A DNA stretch of 51,098 nucleotides from Lachnospiraceae bacterium (GCA_017558205.1 JAFYWD010000110.1:1-51098), one strand, 5' to 3'; positions 7,822 to 17,081 are shown, counted from the first letter of the stretch. Numbers and translations: made by a program. The notes: a model not told the origin generated them from the sequence alone.

Positions 7822-9405
7822 ATGAGTAATATAACTTTTGAAATTATGGCTGAATATCAGGATAAAATACATCATATTAAGTGCGAGGAGGAGGTAAACC
7901 TTTTACAGGTTTTAAGGGCAAATAATATCTATGTTCCTGCCCTGTGTAACGGCTATGGCTCCTGCGGAAAATGTAAAGTTAAGCTTTCAAAATCCAGTCC
8001 CATATCGGAGGCAGATAAGAAAGCATTTACAGAGGAAGAGCGGCAAAGAGGCTATCGCCTGGCATGTAAGGCTACCATTTCTGAGGATACCTATGTACGA
8101 ATTTTGGCAGAAGAAGAAAAGATGACGGTAGAAGCTTCCGGCGCAGGAGTAAAAAAAGAGGAAGGAAAGCGGGAGTTCAGGAATGAGGAATTATTTCTTG
8201 CAGTAGATATCGGAACCACTACCCTTGCCATGGCACTGGTTGGCTATCAATCAAAGGAAATCTATGATATTCATACGGGAATTAATCATCAAAGAGCCTT
8301 TGGTGCTGATGTCATCAACAGAATAGCTGCGGCTAATCGTGGGAAGCTGGAGGAGTTGAAGGAGCTGATTGAGGAGGATCTTTGGAAGGGAATTGAAAAG
8401 CTTGTACTGCCTTATCCTGAATATTGTGAGAGATTAAAGAAGGTGGTAATAGCAGGAAATACTACCATGATGCATTTGTTGATGGGCTTTTCCTGTGAAA
8501 CTCTGGGTGCCCATCCCTTTCAAAGTGAGCATTTGAGTGTGTGGAATGGGAAGCTGCAGCAGGCACTGACAAGTATTTCCTTGGAGAAGTATGGAATAGA
8601 ACATGTAAATCTGATGCTGTTTCCCGGTATTTCTGCTTTTGTGGGAGGGGATATTGTGGCAGGACTGCAAATGTGTCCTTCCTTTGAGACAGAAGAATTA
8701 AGCTTTTTATTGGATCTTGGTACCAACGGAGAAATGGTAATAGGAACAAAGAAGAAAATGTATTGTACCTCAGCGGCAGCAGGTCCTGCTTTTGAAGGGG
8801 GAAATATTACCTGTGGTACGGGCAGTATTCCGGGAGCTATTTGTAAAGTGAAAATACAAAATCGTAAAGCCATAGTAAAAACTATCGGAGAAAAGCAAAA
8901 TGTCCGGGGAATCTGCGGTACCGGTATTGTATCTGCTATAGCAGAGCTGAAAAAAAGTAAGCTGATGAATCAGGAGGGCACCCTGCAATTTCCCTACAGC
9001 CGTCAGGGCTATCCTCTATGGAATCAGCAGGGAGAGGAAAAAATATGTCTGTACCAGAAGGATATCAGGCAGTTTCAGATGGCAAAGGCAGCCATTCGTA
9101 CAGGAGTAGAACAGCTGATACAATATTATGGCTGTCAGGTAGAGGATATTAAAAAGGTTTATCTGGCAGGCGGCTTTGGTACACGGCTTTCCGTGGAGGA
9201 TGCCATTGAAACAGGAATCCTTCCAAAAGAATTTACCGGAAAGGTAGAGGCCCTTGGTAACGGTGCCCTTTATGGTGCCATTGCTTATGAACTAAGAGAA
9301 GATGAGATAGATTGGGAGAAGTATTGTGCCGGAATCGAAAATATTCCTTTGGCTCAGTCAGAGGGCTTCCAGGAAAAATATTTAGAGTATATGAATTTTG
9401 CCTAA
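7822..9405 (+). CDS. [2Fe-2S]/ASKHA-domain protein (RACo-like, DUF4445)
   Basis: About 527 residues. An N-terminal plant-type [2Fe-2S] ferredoxin domain has the cysteine pattern C-x5-C-x2-C-x30-C (C44, C50, C53 and C84, counted from an upstream ATG at 7816). It is followed by an actin/HSP70-like ATPase region starting at VDIGTTT (131-136) and containing VIAGNTTMMHL, LDLGTNGEMV and CGTG segments. This layout is that of reductive activators of corrinoid proteins (RACo family), which use ATP to return Co(II) corrinoid to Co(I). No corrinoid protein or methyltransferase gene is nearby, so the partner is unknown. Two ATGs (7816, 7822) are possible; AGAAAGGA at 7805-7811 is only 4 bases from the first and 10 from the second, so 7822 is preferred. 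Confidence 0.82.
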   Translation: MSNITFEIMAEYQDKIHHIKCEEEVNLLQVLRANNIYVPALCNGYGSCGKCKVKLSKSSPISEADKKAFTEEERQRGYRLACKATISEDTYVRILAEEEKMTVEASGAGVKKEEGKREFRNEELFLAVDIGTTTLAMALVGYQSKEIYDIHTGINHQRAFGADVINRIAAANRGKLEELKELIEEDLWKGIEKLVLPYPEYCERLKKVVIAGNTTMMHLLMGFSCETLGAHPFQSEHLSVWNGKLQQALTSISLEKYGIEHVNLMLFPGISAFVGGDIVAGLQMCPSFETEELSFLLDLGTNGEMVIGTKKKMYCTSAAAGPAFEGGNITCGTGSIPGAICKVKIQNRKAIVKTIGEKQNVRGICGTGIVSAIAELKKSKLMNQEGTLQFPYSRQGYPLWNQQGEEKICLYQKDIRQFQMAKAAIRTGVEQLIQYYGCQVEDIKKVYLAGGFGTRLSVEDAIETGILPKEFTGKVEALGNGALYGAIAYELREDEIDWEKYCAGIENIPLAQSEGFQEKYLEYMNFA

Positions 9406-9426
9406 AAGAAGGATAAGACAGTAAGA

Positions 9427-11340
9427 ATGAAAATGACACGAACCGAATTTTTGTGGAAATTTACAGAGACCTTTAATGAACAGCAGCTGGAAGCCATTCA
9501 GACCATTGAGGGGCCGGTGCTGTTATTGGCAGTACCGGGCAGTGGTAAAACCACAGTACTGATTCATCGCCTGGGATACATGATTCTTTGTGAAGAGATT
9601 CCTGTGGAAAGAATTTTGACCGTTACCTATACGGTAGCAGCCACCAGAGATATGGAGGAACGATTTCAGACAGTGTTTGGCAGTTACTGCGACAGGCTGC
9701 CGGAATTTCGTACTATTAACGGAATTTGTGCCAAGATTATTTCGGAATATGGCAACAGAATTGGCAAACAGCCCTTTGAATTGATTACGGAAGAAAAGAG
9801 ACTGGGACGCATTTTGGCAGAAATTTTGAAAAATAACGGTACTGCTTTTCCTACGGAGGGAGATATACGCAGTGCCAAAACCCTTATCACTTATTGTAAA
9901 AATATGATGCTAAGCATGGAAGAAATAGAGAAGCTGGGAAAAAGTGAGGGAGTGGCACTGAAGCCTGTTTTTGAACAATATAACGCTTACTTACGAAGCA
10001 ATAGGTTGATGGATTATGATGATCAGATGATTTATGCTTATCGTATGTTAAAACAAGACGGTGGGTTGTTACAGGCATACCGTGACAGATATCCCTATCT
10101 TTGTGTGGATGAGGCTCAGGATACCTCAAAAATCCAGCATGAGATCATCGGCCTCTTAGCAGGACAAAACGGAAATCTGTTTATGGTGGGAGATGAGGAT
10201 CAAAGTATCTATGGCTTTCGGGCTGCCTACCCGGAAGCCTTGCTTCATTTTGAAAAAAATCATGAAAAGGCAAATGTTCTGGTAATGAATAAAAATTATC
10301 GTTCCAATGCAGTCATTGTAGAGGCGGCAGACAGGCTGATTCAAAGAAATAAGCTTCGCCATGAAAAGATCATGACAGCCTCCCGGGAAAGAGGAGAGGA
10401 AATTCTATATCCGGAGGTTAATACCAGAGCTAACCAGTATGCTTATTTATTAAGGGTGGCAGAAAGCTGCCAAACCCAGACGGCAGTGTTATATCGGGAT
10501 AACGAAAGTGTACTGCCTTTAATAGACAGGCTGGAGAGAAATCAGCTGCCCTATCGGATGAAAAGTGTGGATATGAATTTTTTTACCCATCCTGTTGTGA
10601 ATGATATTAAAAATATCCTGTTATTTGCCCTAAATCCCTTTGATACCCAGCTTTTTCTTCAAATTTATTATAAATGTAAAACCTATTTAAAGAAGAATCA
10701 GGCAGAGCTGCTTTGCAGAATTAGTGAAGAAAAAGAGATTCCGCTTCTGGAGGCAGTAGATTATCTGGAGAGTATCAGTGGCATGGTAAGGGGAAAATGT
10801 AAAAGTCTACAGACCAATCTTAGAAAAATGATAAAGGAGGATCCGGGGAAAGCCCTTTTTCGAATAGAAGCACCACTGGGCTATGGAGAATATATGGAGA
10901 GAAACGGAATGGATCAGAACAAGCTGTTTATTCTAAAGATGCTGGCCGTAAATGAAGGCTCCGTCCATGGATTTTTACAACGTCTTACTTATTTGAACGA
11001 TTATTTGAAGGAAAAGAAATCTTACGGCAAAGAGCCCTTCATTCTTTCTACCATTCACTCCTCCAAAGGACTGGAATATGAGCAGGTATACTTACTGGAT
11101 GTCTGTGACGGAGTATTTCCTGCAACCCAGGGAAAAAACAGCCCTATAACAAGAGAGGAAGCACAAAGACAGCGGGAGGAGGAACGCAGGTTATTTTATG
11201 TGGGAATTACCAGAGCCAGGGAACAGCTTCATATCTTTCGGATCAAAAATGAAAGCTCCTGTTTTTTAAAGGAGCTGATGGAAGAGGAGAAGACGAAGGA
11301 AGAAAAGCCAAAGGCTTATGTGAAGAAGAGAAAAATATAA
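9427..11340 (+). CDS. UvrD/Rep-family (superfamily 1A) DNA helicase
   Basis: A 637-residue protein with all SF1 helicase motifs in order. A Q-motif-like NEQQLEAI (17-24) is followed by Walker A AVPGSGKTT (35-43), motif II VDEAQDTSK, motif III GDEDQSIYGFR, motif IV NKNYRS, motif V STIHSSKGLEYEQ and motif VI FYVGITRARE. It therefore translocates 3'-5' on ssDNA using ATP. It is shorter than PcrA/UvrD (about 720-750) because the C-terminal extension is missing; the tail is a lysine-rich segment. It lies 21 bp after the RACo-like gene and probably shares its transcript. The Shine-Dalgarno (AAGGA, 9409-9413) is somewhat distant, so the second ATG at 9433 is also possible. The exact repair or recombination role is not evident. 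Confidence 0.88.
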   Translation: MKMTRTEFLWKFTETFNEQQLEAIQTIEGPVLLLAVPGSGKTTVLIHRLGYMILCEEIPVERILTVTYTVAATRDMEERFQTVFGSYCDRLPEFRTINGICAKIISEYGNRIGKQPFELITEEKRLGRILAEILKNNGTAFPTEGDIRSAKTLITYCKNMMLSMEEIEKLGKSEGVALKPVFEQYNAYLRSNRLMDYDDQMIYAYRMLKQDGGLLQAYRDRYPYLCVDEAQDTSKIQHEIIGLLAGQNGNLFMVGDEDQSIYGFRAAYPEALLHFEKNHEKANVLVMNKNYRSNAVIVEAADRLIQRNKLRHEKIMTASRERGEEILYPEVNTRANQYAYLLRVAESCQTQTAVLYRDNESVLPLIDRLERNQLPYRMKSVDMNFFTHPVVNDIKNILLFALNPFDTQLFLQIYYKCKTYLKKNQAELLCRISEEKEIPLLEAVDYLESISGMVRGKCKSLQTNLRKMIKEDPGKALFRIEAPLGYGEYMERNGMDQNKLFILKMLAVNEGSVHGFLQRLTYLNDYLKEKKSYGKEPFILSTIHSSKGLEYEQVYLLDVCDGVFPATQGKNSPITREEAQRQREEERRLFYVGITRAREQLHIFRIKNESSCFLKELMEEEKTKEEKPKAYVKKRKI

Positions 11341-11365
11341 AATTTATTCTGTCAAGAAAAAACAC

Positions 11366-11394
11366 TTGACACTTTCTTCTTTTTCATGTACTAT
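11366..11394 (+). promoter_or_regulatory. Sigma-A promoter of the ylxM-ffh operon
   Basis: TTGACA (11366-11371), a 17-bp spacer and TACTAT (11389-11394), about 45 bp before ylxM. Confidence 0.75.
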
Positions 11395-11439
11395 GGCTAG
11401 GGTGTCAATAAAACATGGGAAGAAATGGGACTATGTAAT

Positions 11440-11754
11440 ATGGAAAAAATCGTAGAAAAGAACTTATTATATGATTTTTATGGAGAGCTTCTTACAGGTC
11501 GCCAACGAGAAATCTATGAGAATGCAGTATTTGAGGATATGTCACCCAGTGAAATTGCACAGGAATACGGAATTACCCGTCAGGGGGTTCATGATTTGAT
11601 TAAAAGATGTGATAAGCTGTTGTCAGGCTATGAGGAAAAGCTTAAGCTGGTAGAAAGATTTCTTCGGATGAAGGAGAAAGCTGAGAAAATCCAACAAATC
11701 ACGGGAGAGCCTGAGGTAAAGGAACTGATACAGCAGATTCTGGAAGAATTATAA
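11440..11754 (+). CDS. ylxM: YlxM-family HTH protein, SRP-associated
   Basis: A protein of about 104 residues with a sigma-70 region-4-like helix-turn-helix (LTGRQREIYENAVFEDMSPS then EIAQEYGITRQGVHDLIKR). The YlxM/p13 family is encoded next to ffh across Bacillota and mollicutes and is thought to act with the signal recognition particle. The frame opens with an ATG at 11425 five codons earlier, but homologues of this type begin MEKIVEKN, which matches the ATG at 11440. The 23-bp gap to ffh and the upstream promoter make it the first gene of the SRP/ribosome operon. Confidence 0.85.
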   Translation: MEKIVEKNLLYDFYGELLTGRQREIYENAVFEDMSPSEIAQEYGITRQGVHDLIKRCDKLLSGYEEKLKLVERFLRMKEKAEKIQQITGEPEVKELIQQILEEL

Positions 11755-11777
11755 AGGATAATGAGGAAAAAGATTAA

Positions 11778-13121
11778 ATGGCATTTGAAAGTTTAACAGA
11801 CAAACTACAAAATGTTTTTAAGAATTTAAGAAGTAAAGGCCGTCTTACGGAGGCTGATGTAAAGCAGGCGTTGCGAGAGGTTAAAATGGCGTTGCTGGAA
11901 GCTGACGTTAACTTTAAGGTAGTAAAGCAATTTGTTAAGTCAGTGGAAGAAAGAGCCATAGGCTCTGATATAATGAATGGTCTGAATCCGGGGCAGATGG
12001 TAATCAAGATTGTTCATGAGGAAATGATCAGCCTGATGGGCTCAGAAACCACAGAGATTACTTTTCAGCCGGGAAAAGCCATTACTGTAATTATGATGTG
12101 TGGTCTTCAGGGTGCCGGTAAGACAACCACTACGGCAAAGATTGCAGGAAAGCTGATTAAGAAAGGGAAAAAGCCCTTATTGGTTGCCTGTGACGTTTAC
12201 CGTCCGGCAGCAATTAAACAGTTGCAGGTAAATGGTGAGAAGCAGGGAGTGGAGGTGTTCTCCATAGGAGACAGTCACAGTCCCGTAAATATTGCCAAGG
12301 CAGCCATGGAACATGCTGCCAAGCATGGACATAATGTGGTAATTCTGGATACGGCCGGTCGTCTTCATGTAGATGAAGAAATGATGCAGGAATTAGAAGA
12401 TATTAAGAAGGAAGTTACTGTTCATCAGACCCTGCTGGTGGTGGATGCCATGACAGGTCAGGATGCAGTGAATGTGGCTGGTGAGTTTCATTCCAGACTG
12501 GAAATTTCAGGAGTGGTACTCACCAAAATGGATGGTGACGCCCGAGGTGGTGCTGCACTTTCCGTAAAATCGGTAACAGGAATCCCGATATTATATGTAG
12601 GTATGGGAGAAAAGCTTTCCGATTTAGAACAGTTTTATCCTGACCGTATGGCAGGCAGGATTTTGGGAATGGGAGACGTACTGTCTCTGATAGATAAGGC
12701 CCAGGAAAATGTTACCATTGATGTTGAAAAGAGTAAGGATATGACAAAGCGAATGAAAAAAGGAAAATTCGACTTTGAAGATTATCTGGAAAGTATGAAA
12801 CAGATGCGTAACATGGGTGGTTTAAGCAGTATTTTGGGAATGATGCCCGGATTAGGGAATAAAATGGCTGAAATTGAATCTATGGTAGATGAAAAGCAGC
12901 TGGCCAGAATGGAAGCTATTGTGCTTTCCATGACACCGGCAGAAAGAACTAATCCAAAGCTGTTGAATCCCAGCCGTAAGCATAGAATAGCAAAAGGAGC
13001 CGGAGTTGATATTGCAGTAGTGAATCGCTTTATTAAGCAGTTTGAACAAAGTCAGAAGATGATGAAGCAGATGTCCGGTATGATGGGTGGTAAAAGAGGA
13101 AAATTCCGTTTTCCTTTTTAA
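11778..13121 (+). CDS. ffh: Signal recognition particle protein Ffh (SRP54)
   Basis: A 447-residue protein of standard length. It has an N-terminal helical bundle, an NG GTPase domain with GLQGAGKTT from residue 109, the DTAGRLHVDEEMM element and the TKMDGDARGG motif, then the methionine-rich M domain that binds 4.5S RNA and signal peptides, ending QMSGMMGGKRG. It delivers nascent membrane proteins to FtsY and SecYEG co-translationally. It sits in the conserved ylxM-ffh-rpsP order. The ATG follows a modest purine-rich site (GAGGAAAAAGA). Confidence 0.97.
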   Translation: MAFESLTDKLQNVFKNLRSKGRLTEADVKQALREVKMALLEADVNFKVVKQFVKSVEERAIGSDIMNGLNPGQMVIKIVHEEMISLMGSETTEITFQPGKAITVIMMCGLQGAGKTTTTAKIAGKLIKKGKKPLLVACDVYRPAAIKQLQVNGEKQGVEVFSIGDSHSPVNIAKAAMEHAAKHGHNVVILDTAGRLHVDEEMMQELEDIKKEVTVHQTLLVVDAMTGQDAVNVAGEFHSRLEISGVVLTKMDGDARGGAALSVKSVTGIPILYVGMGEKLSDLEQFYPDRMAGRILGMGDVLSLIDKAQENVTIDVEKSKDMTKRMKKGKFDFEDYLESMKQMRNMGGLSSILGMMPGLGNKMAEIESMVDEKQLARMEAIVLSMTPAERTNPKLLNPSRKHRIAKGAGVDIAVVNRFIKQFEQSQKMMKQMSGMMGGKRGKFRFPF

Positions 13122-13190
13122 ATAAAATAAGAATAGAAATAAAACAACAAAAGAGGCATGGCCTCCCAAGTAAGAAAGGAGTCATTTAAA

Positions 13191-13436
13191 ATGGCAGTTA
13201 AGATCAGATTAAGAAGAATGGGATACAAGAAACATCCAATGTACAGAATCGTAGTAGCAGATTCCAGAGTAGCAAGAGACGGAAAATGCATCGATGAAAT
13301 CGGAACCTACAATCCTAACGTAGAACCTAGTGAAATCAAAGTAAACGAAGAGTTAGCAAAAAAATGGTTAGCTAATGGTGCACAGCCTACAGAAACTGTA
13401 GCAAAAATCCTCAAAATCGCTGGTATTGAAAAATAA
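13191..13436 (+). CDS. rpsP: 30S ribosomal protein S16
   Basis: 81 residues beginning [20 protein letters not shown], the invariant S16 N-terminus. The open frame extends upstream to 13158, but AAAGGAG at 13175-13181 and family alignment fix the start at 13191. S16 binds 16S rRNA early in 30S assembly. The 69-bp gap from ffh has no terminator, consistent with one operon. Confidence 0.97.
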   Translation: MAVKIRLRRMGYKKHPMYRIVVADSRVARDGKCIDEIGTYNPNVEPSEIKVNEELAKKWLANGAQPTETVAKILKIAGIEK

Positions 13437-13471
13437 AACATTTTGACATATAACGCTTTTGGAGGTGGAAC

Positions 13472-13699
13472 ATGAAAGAATTAGTAGAAGTTATTGCAAA
13501 AGCACTTGTAGACCATCCCGAAGAGGTTGTTGTAACCGAAAAAACGGAAGGTAGAAATACCAAAGTAGAACTTCATGTTGCCCCCGGTGATATGGGTAAA
13601 GTTATTGGGAAACAGGGACGTATTGCGAAAGCTATCCGAACGGTAGTTAAGGCAGCTTCTGTTGGAGATAAAACCAAAGTAGATGTAGATATCATCTAA
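13472..13699 (+). CDS. khpA: KH-domain RNA-binding protein KhpA
   Basis: A 75-residue single KH domain with the GxxG loop in [14 protein letters not shown]. KhpA (YlqC) binds RNA, usually with KhpB/EloR, and in streptococci affects cell elongation and division. It lies between rpsP and rimM as in most Bacillota. GGAGGTGG is 8 bases before the ATG. Confidence 0.92.
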   Translation: MKELVEVIAKALVDHPEEVVVTEKTEGRNTKVELHVAPGDMGKVIGKQGRIAKAIRTVVKAASVGDKTKVDVDII

Positions 13700-13811
13700 T
13701 GATTTTAGATTGTCACTAAAAATATGCGGATTGAGTTTTTATCAAAAGCGTATCTTTGGTGGCAATTTTTTATGTCTTAATCAAGTTTTCATCCAAAAGG
13801 AGGAGTGGTAT

Positions 13812-14321
13812 ATGGAAGAAAGATTTCAGGTGGGAGTAATTACTTCCACTCATGGTATTCGAGGAGAGGTAAAGGTATTTCCCACTACAGATGATGTAAA
13901 AAGATTTAAAAAGGGAATTTCCCTGATTTTAGATACGGGGAAGGAAGAAAAGGAACTTATAGTAGAAAGTGTAAAATTTTTTAAACAGTTTGCTATTCTA
14001 AAGTTTCAGGGAATTGATAATATTAATGACATTGAAAAATATAAATCCAAATCCCTGTATGTAACCAGAGAAAATGCAGTAAGATTGAAAAAAGATGAAT
14101 ATTTTATTGCGGATCTGATAGGGAGTAAGGTCTGGGAGGATAACGGAAGTTACCTGGGAGAATTACAGGATGTAATGGAAACAGGTGCCAATGACGTATA
14201 TGTTATCTTGCAGGAAAATGAAAAAGAAATCTTATTACCTGCTATTAAGGAGTGTATCTTAGAGATAGACATTGAAGAAAAGAAAATGGTAGTACATGTC
14301 ATGGAAGGACTTCGTGATTAA
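13812..14321 (+). CDS. rimM: Ribosome maturation factor RimM
   Basis: 169 residues starting [20 protein letters not shown], the RimM N-terminal motif. The C-terminal PRC-barrel begins around [17 protein letters not shown] and contains GANDVYVI and LLPAIKECI. RimM binds S19 and helps process the 3' domain of 16S rRNA. The frame is open from 13710, but AAAGGAGGAG directly before 13812 and homology show the real start. The 112-bp gap after khpA is therefore non-coding; I see no clear structure in it. Confidence 0.94.
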   Translation: MEERFQVGVITSTHGIRGEVKVFPTTDDVKRFKKGISLILDTGKEEKELIVESVKFFKQFAILKFQGIDNINDIEKYKSKSLYVTRENAVRLKKDEYFIADLIGSKVWEDNGSYLGELQDVMETGANDVYVILQENEKEILLPAIKECILEIDIEEKKMVVHVMEGLRD

Positions 14322-14335
14322 TCGGGAGGGAGAGT

Positions 14336-15037
14336 ATGAATTTTCATATTTTAACCTTGTTTCCTGAAATGGTGGAGCAGGGATTAAATACCAGTATTAT
14401 CGGAAGAGCCTGTGAAAAAGGAACTCTGTCAATTTCAGCCGTTAATATCAGGGATTATACCTTGGACAAGCATAAAAAGGTAGATGATTATCCGTATGGA
14501 GGAGGGGCAGGAATGCTGATGCAGGCTCAGCCTGTCTATGATGCCTACCTTTATGTAATGGAGAAGCTGAAAACAAAACAGCGCCCCAGAGTTATTTACG
14601 TAACTCCCCAGGGAAAGGTTTTTAATCAGTCTATGGCAAGGGAAATGGCTTTGGAGCAGGATTTGATTTTTCTTTGTGGTCATTATGAGGGAATAGATGA
14701 AAGAGTTTTGGAGGAGATTGTAACAGACTATGTTTCCATCGGTGATTATGTTCTTACCGGAGGGGAATTGGCAGCTATGGTTATGATCGATTCTATTTCC
14801 AGGATGGTACCCGGGGTACTCAGCAATAAGGAGTCCGGAGAAACAGAGTCCTTTTCTTCCGACCTTTTGGAGCATCCTCATTATACAAGACCTGAGGAAT
14901 GGCGTGGGAAGAAGGTTCCGGAGGTACTGCTCAGTGGTCATCATAAAAATATAGAAAAATGGAGATTAGAACAATCCATTGAACGAACCAAAAGCAGAAG
15001 GCCGGATTTATACCAAAAATACTTGTCAAATCAATAA
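14336..15037 (+). CDS. trmD: tRNA (guanine-N1)-methyltransferase TrmD
   Basis: A 233-residue SPOUT-class enzyme that makes m1G37 in tRNA from SAM, preventing +1 frameshifting. Recognisable motifs: N-terminal FHILTLFPEM, DYPYGGGAGM, LCGHYEGIDERV in the knotted SAM site, and SIGDYVLTGGELAA. It starts 14 bp after rimM with GGGAGGGAG before the ATG. The promoter for rplS lies in its last codons. Confidence 0.97.
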   Translation: MNFHILTLFPEMVEQGLNTSIIGRACEKGTLSISAVNIRDYTLDKHKKVDDYPYGGGAGMLMQAQPVYDAYLYVMEKLKTKQRPRVIYVTPQGKVFNQSMAREMALEQDLIFLCGHYEGIDERVLEEIVTDYVSIGDYVLTGGELAAMVMIDSISRMVPGVLSNKESGETESFSSDLLEHPHYTRPEEWRGKKVPEVLLSGHHKNIEKWRLEQSIERTKSRRPDLYQKYLSNQ

Positions 15038-15051
15038 AAATATGTTATTAT
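15023..15051 (+). promoter_or_regulatory. Internal sigma-A promoter for rplS
   Basis: TTGTCA (15023-15028), a 17-bp spacer and TATTAT (15046-15051), overlapping the trmD 3' end. It gives rplS a separate transcript with a leader of about 65 nt. Confidence 0.65.
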
Positions 15052-15057
15052 ACCAAA

Positions 15058-15113
15058 GTTGTAATCAATCGATGGTCCTCTGTTGCAAAGGCATTAAGAA
15101 CATCCGGAGAAAA
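15058..15113 (+). ncRNA. Possible L19 ribosomal-protein leader
   Basis: The rplS leader can form GATG (15071-15074) with CATC (15101-15104) and, inside it, CCT (15077-15079) with AGG (15089-15091). An autoregulatory L19 leader is known upstream of rplS in low-G+C Gram-positives, so position and size fit. I cannot align it to that family by eye. Confidence 0.3.
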
Positions 15114-15124
15114 GGAGAATAAGA

Positions 15125-15472
15125 ATGAACGAAATTATCAGAAGTATTGAAGCTGAACAGTTAAAAGCTGAAGTAACAGAATTTGCAGTAGGAGATACTG
15201 TAAAGGTTTACGGTAAAATCAAAGAAGGAAACCGTGAAAGAATTCAGGTTTTTGAAGGTGTTGTTTTAAAAAGACAGGGTGGAAGCAACCGTGAGACCTT
15301 CACTGTAAGAAAGTTATCTAACGGAGTAGGTGTTGAAAAGACATGGCCTTTACACTCCCCTAACGTAGAGAAAATCGAAGTAGTAAGAAGAGGTAAAGTA
15401 AGAAGAGCTAAATTGAACTACTTAAGAGGACGTGTAGGAAAACGTGCTAAAGTAAAAGAGTTAATGAGATAA
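15125..15472 (+). CDS. rplS: 50S ribosomal protein L19
   Basis: 115 residues, standard length. The body contains [35 protein letters not shown] and the C-terminal [20 protein letters not shown] tail. L19 sits at the 30S-50S interface. It has its own promoter within trmD and a terminator directly after it, so it can be expressed on its own. Confidence 0.97.
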   Translation: MNEIIRSIEAEQLKAEVTEFAVGDTVKVYGKIKEGNRERIQVFEGVVLKRQGGSNRETFTVRKLSNGVGVEKTWPLHSPNVEKIEVVRRGKVRRAKLNYLRGRVGKRAKVKELMR

Positions 15473-15483
15473 TCATTCTTAGG

Positions 15484-15523
15484 CAGGCTGTTACAAATAG
15501 AGTAACAGCCTGTTTCTTTTTTG
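15484..15523 (+). terminator. Intrinsic terminator after rplS
   Basis: A perfect 11-bp stem CAGGCTGTTAC (15484-15494) / GTAACAGCCTG (15502-15512), 7-nt loop, then TTTCTTTTTTG. Confidence 0.92.
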
Positions 15524-15630
15524 TTTCCGACATGATATACTAAGATGTCATACTAATTATGGTATTTGGTCAGTAATAAGCGATTAAGGATTATTACAGT
15601 TTTTTAAAATACTAAGGTTGGAAGGTGCCA

Positions 15631-16209
15631 ATGAGAAGAAGAAAAGGATTAAGTTTTTCTTCCAAAAGAAGAAATATGAACTCTCATATTATGAAGGAGC
15701 TGGGAAGCTGGAGTACCCATATTTTATGTGCTGTTTTCTTTGCAGTGGTAGTGGTCTATTTTTTTGGAATGAGGATTAGTGTAATAGGGGTATCCATGGA
15801 AAATACACTTTTTAGCGGTCAGCAGATTTTGGTCAGCAGATTATCCTATTTGTTAACAGGACCGGAGGAAGGAGATATTGTAGTTTTCCGTCATAGAGGA
15901 AATAAGAATACCCATTCTTACGTAAAACGGGTAGTTGCACTGCCGGGGGATGAGGTGCATATTAAGGATGGGAAGCTATATGTAAATAACAATATTGTAG
16001 ATTATGGCTATGATAAGATTATGGATCCGGGAATTGCAGAAACAGCAATAATCTTAGAGAATGATGAATATTTTGTTATGGGTGATAATTGTAATAATAG
16101 TGAAGACAGCAGGTCAGGAAATATTGGGCCTGTAACAAAGGATATGATTGAGGGGAGAGCCTGGTTCCAATTGGGAAGCGCATCCTCCTTCATAGGTTTT
16201 ATAAAATAA
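15631..16209 (+). CDS. lepB: Type I signal peptidase (first copy)
   Basis: 192 residues: a basic N-terminus, one membrane helix (about residues 30-46, ILCAVFFAVVVVYFF) and the extracytoplasmic protease domain. The Ser/Lys dyad is S55 in GVSMENTL and K99 in YVKRVVALPGDEV, and the box GDNCNNSEDSR is present. It cleaves signal peptides of secreted proteins. A GTG at 15625 is in frame but overlaps the Shine-Dalgarno GGAAGG, so the ATG at 15631 is preferred. It is followed at 14 bp by rbgA, with a second signal peptidase beyond. Confidence 0.93.
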   Translation: MRRRKGLSFSSKRRNMNSHIMKELGSWSTHILCAVFFAVVVVYFFGMRISVIGVSMENTLFSGQQILVSRLSYLLTGPEEGDIVVFRHRGNKNTHSYVKRVVALPGDEVHIKDGKLYVNNNIVDYGYDKIMDPGIAETAIILENDEYFVMGDNCNNSEDSRSGNIGPVTKDMIEGRAWFQLGSASSFIGFIK

Positions 16210-16223
16210 AAGGTTGGTGGAAA

Positions 16224-17066
16224 ATGAATTATCAATGGTATCCGGGTCATATGACCAAGGCAAAAAGAATGATGCAGGAGGATATAAAGCTTATTGATTT
16301 ATTAATAGAGCTGGTAGATGCAAGAATTCCTTTAAGCAGCAGAAATCCTGATATTGATAAGCTGGGAGCACAAAAGGGAAGAATGGTTCTTTTGAATAAA
16401 TCTGATTTAGCTGATCCTAAGGCGAATAAGCGTTGGATAGAGTATTTTCAGTCTATGAATATTACAGTAATTGAAATAAATTCTAAAACAGGCAGTGGAA
16501 TGAAAGCAATACAGAATGCAGTCAATGAGGCCTGTAAGGAAAAAAAGGAAAGGGATAAGAAGAGAGGCATATTAAATCGTCCCATTCGTGCTATGGTGGT
16601 AGGGATTCCCAATGTGGGAAAATCTACCTTTATCAATTCTTATGCAGGTAAGGCATGTACAAAAACGGGAAATAAGCCGGGAGTTACCAAAGGTAAGCAA
16701 TGGATTCGTTTAGGAAAAGGTCTGGAGCTTTTGGATACCCCGGGGATTTTATGGCCTAAATTTGAGGATCAGGCAGTAGGGATGAAGCTGGCCTTTATAG
16801 GCTCCATAAATGATGAAATCTTATTGGAGGATGAGCTGGCAATTGATCTGATTAAGTTTCTAAGGAACGCTTATCCCGGATGTATAGAGAAGCGTTTTGA
16901 GACAGAGGAAAGAGAGAATCCTTTGGAAACCCTGGAATTAATTGCTAAAGTCAGAGGATGCTTTAAAAAGGGCAATGAAATAGATTTGGAAAAAGCTGCC
17001 TCTATTTTAATGGATGAATTTAGAGCAGGAAAACTAGGAAGAATGACACTGGAGCTTCCGGAATAG
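16224..17066 (+). CDS. rbgA: Ribosome biogenesis GTPase RbgA (YlqF)
   Basis: A 280-residue circularly permuted GTPase. The G4 motif NKSDLAD comes first (about residue 53), followed by G1 GIPNVGKST and G3 DTPGIL, with an N-terminal QWYPGHMTKAKR signature and a C-terminal ANTAR-like helical domain. RbgA drives a late step of 50S assembly (uL16 incorporation) in Bacillota. It lies in its usual place upstream of rnhB, here sandwiched between two signal peptidase genes. The AAGGTTGGTGG site precedes the ATG. Confidence 0.95.
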   Translation: MNYQWYPGHMTKAKRMMQEDIKLIDLLIELVDARIPLSSRNPDIDKLGAQKGRMVLLNKSDLADPKANKRWIEYFQSMNITVIEINSKTGSGMKAIQNAVNEACKEKKERDKKRGILNRPIRAMVVGIPNVGKSTFINSYAGKACTKTGNKPGVTKGKQWIRLGKGLELLDTPGILWPKFEDQAVGMKLAFIGSINDEILLEDELAIDLIKFLRNAYPGCIEKRFETEERENPLETLELIAKVRGCFKKGNEIDLEKAASILMDEFRAGKLGRMTLELPE

Positions 17067-17081
17067 AGAAAAGGGGATATT

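Noticed and set aside
8434..8988. Several overlapping minus-strand frames inside the RACo-like gene
   Set aside because: They are shadows of a well-supported coding sequence, in different frames and with no motif.
14435..14944. 169-codon open frame on the minus strand inside trmD
   Set aside because: It is antisense to a clear TrmD, has no recognisable domain or good ribosome-binding site, and its composition follows from trmD codon use.
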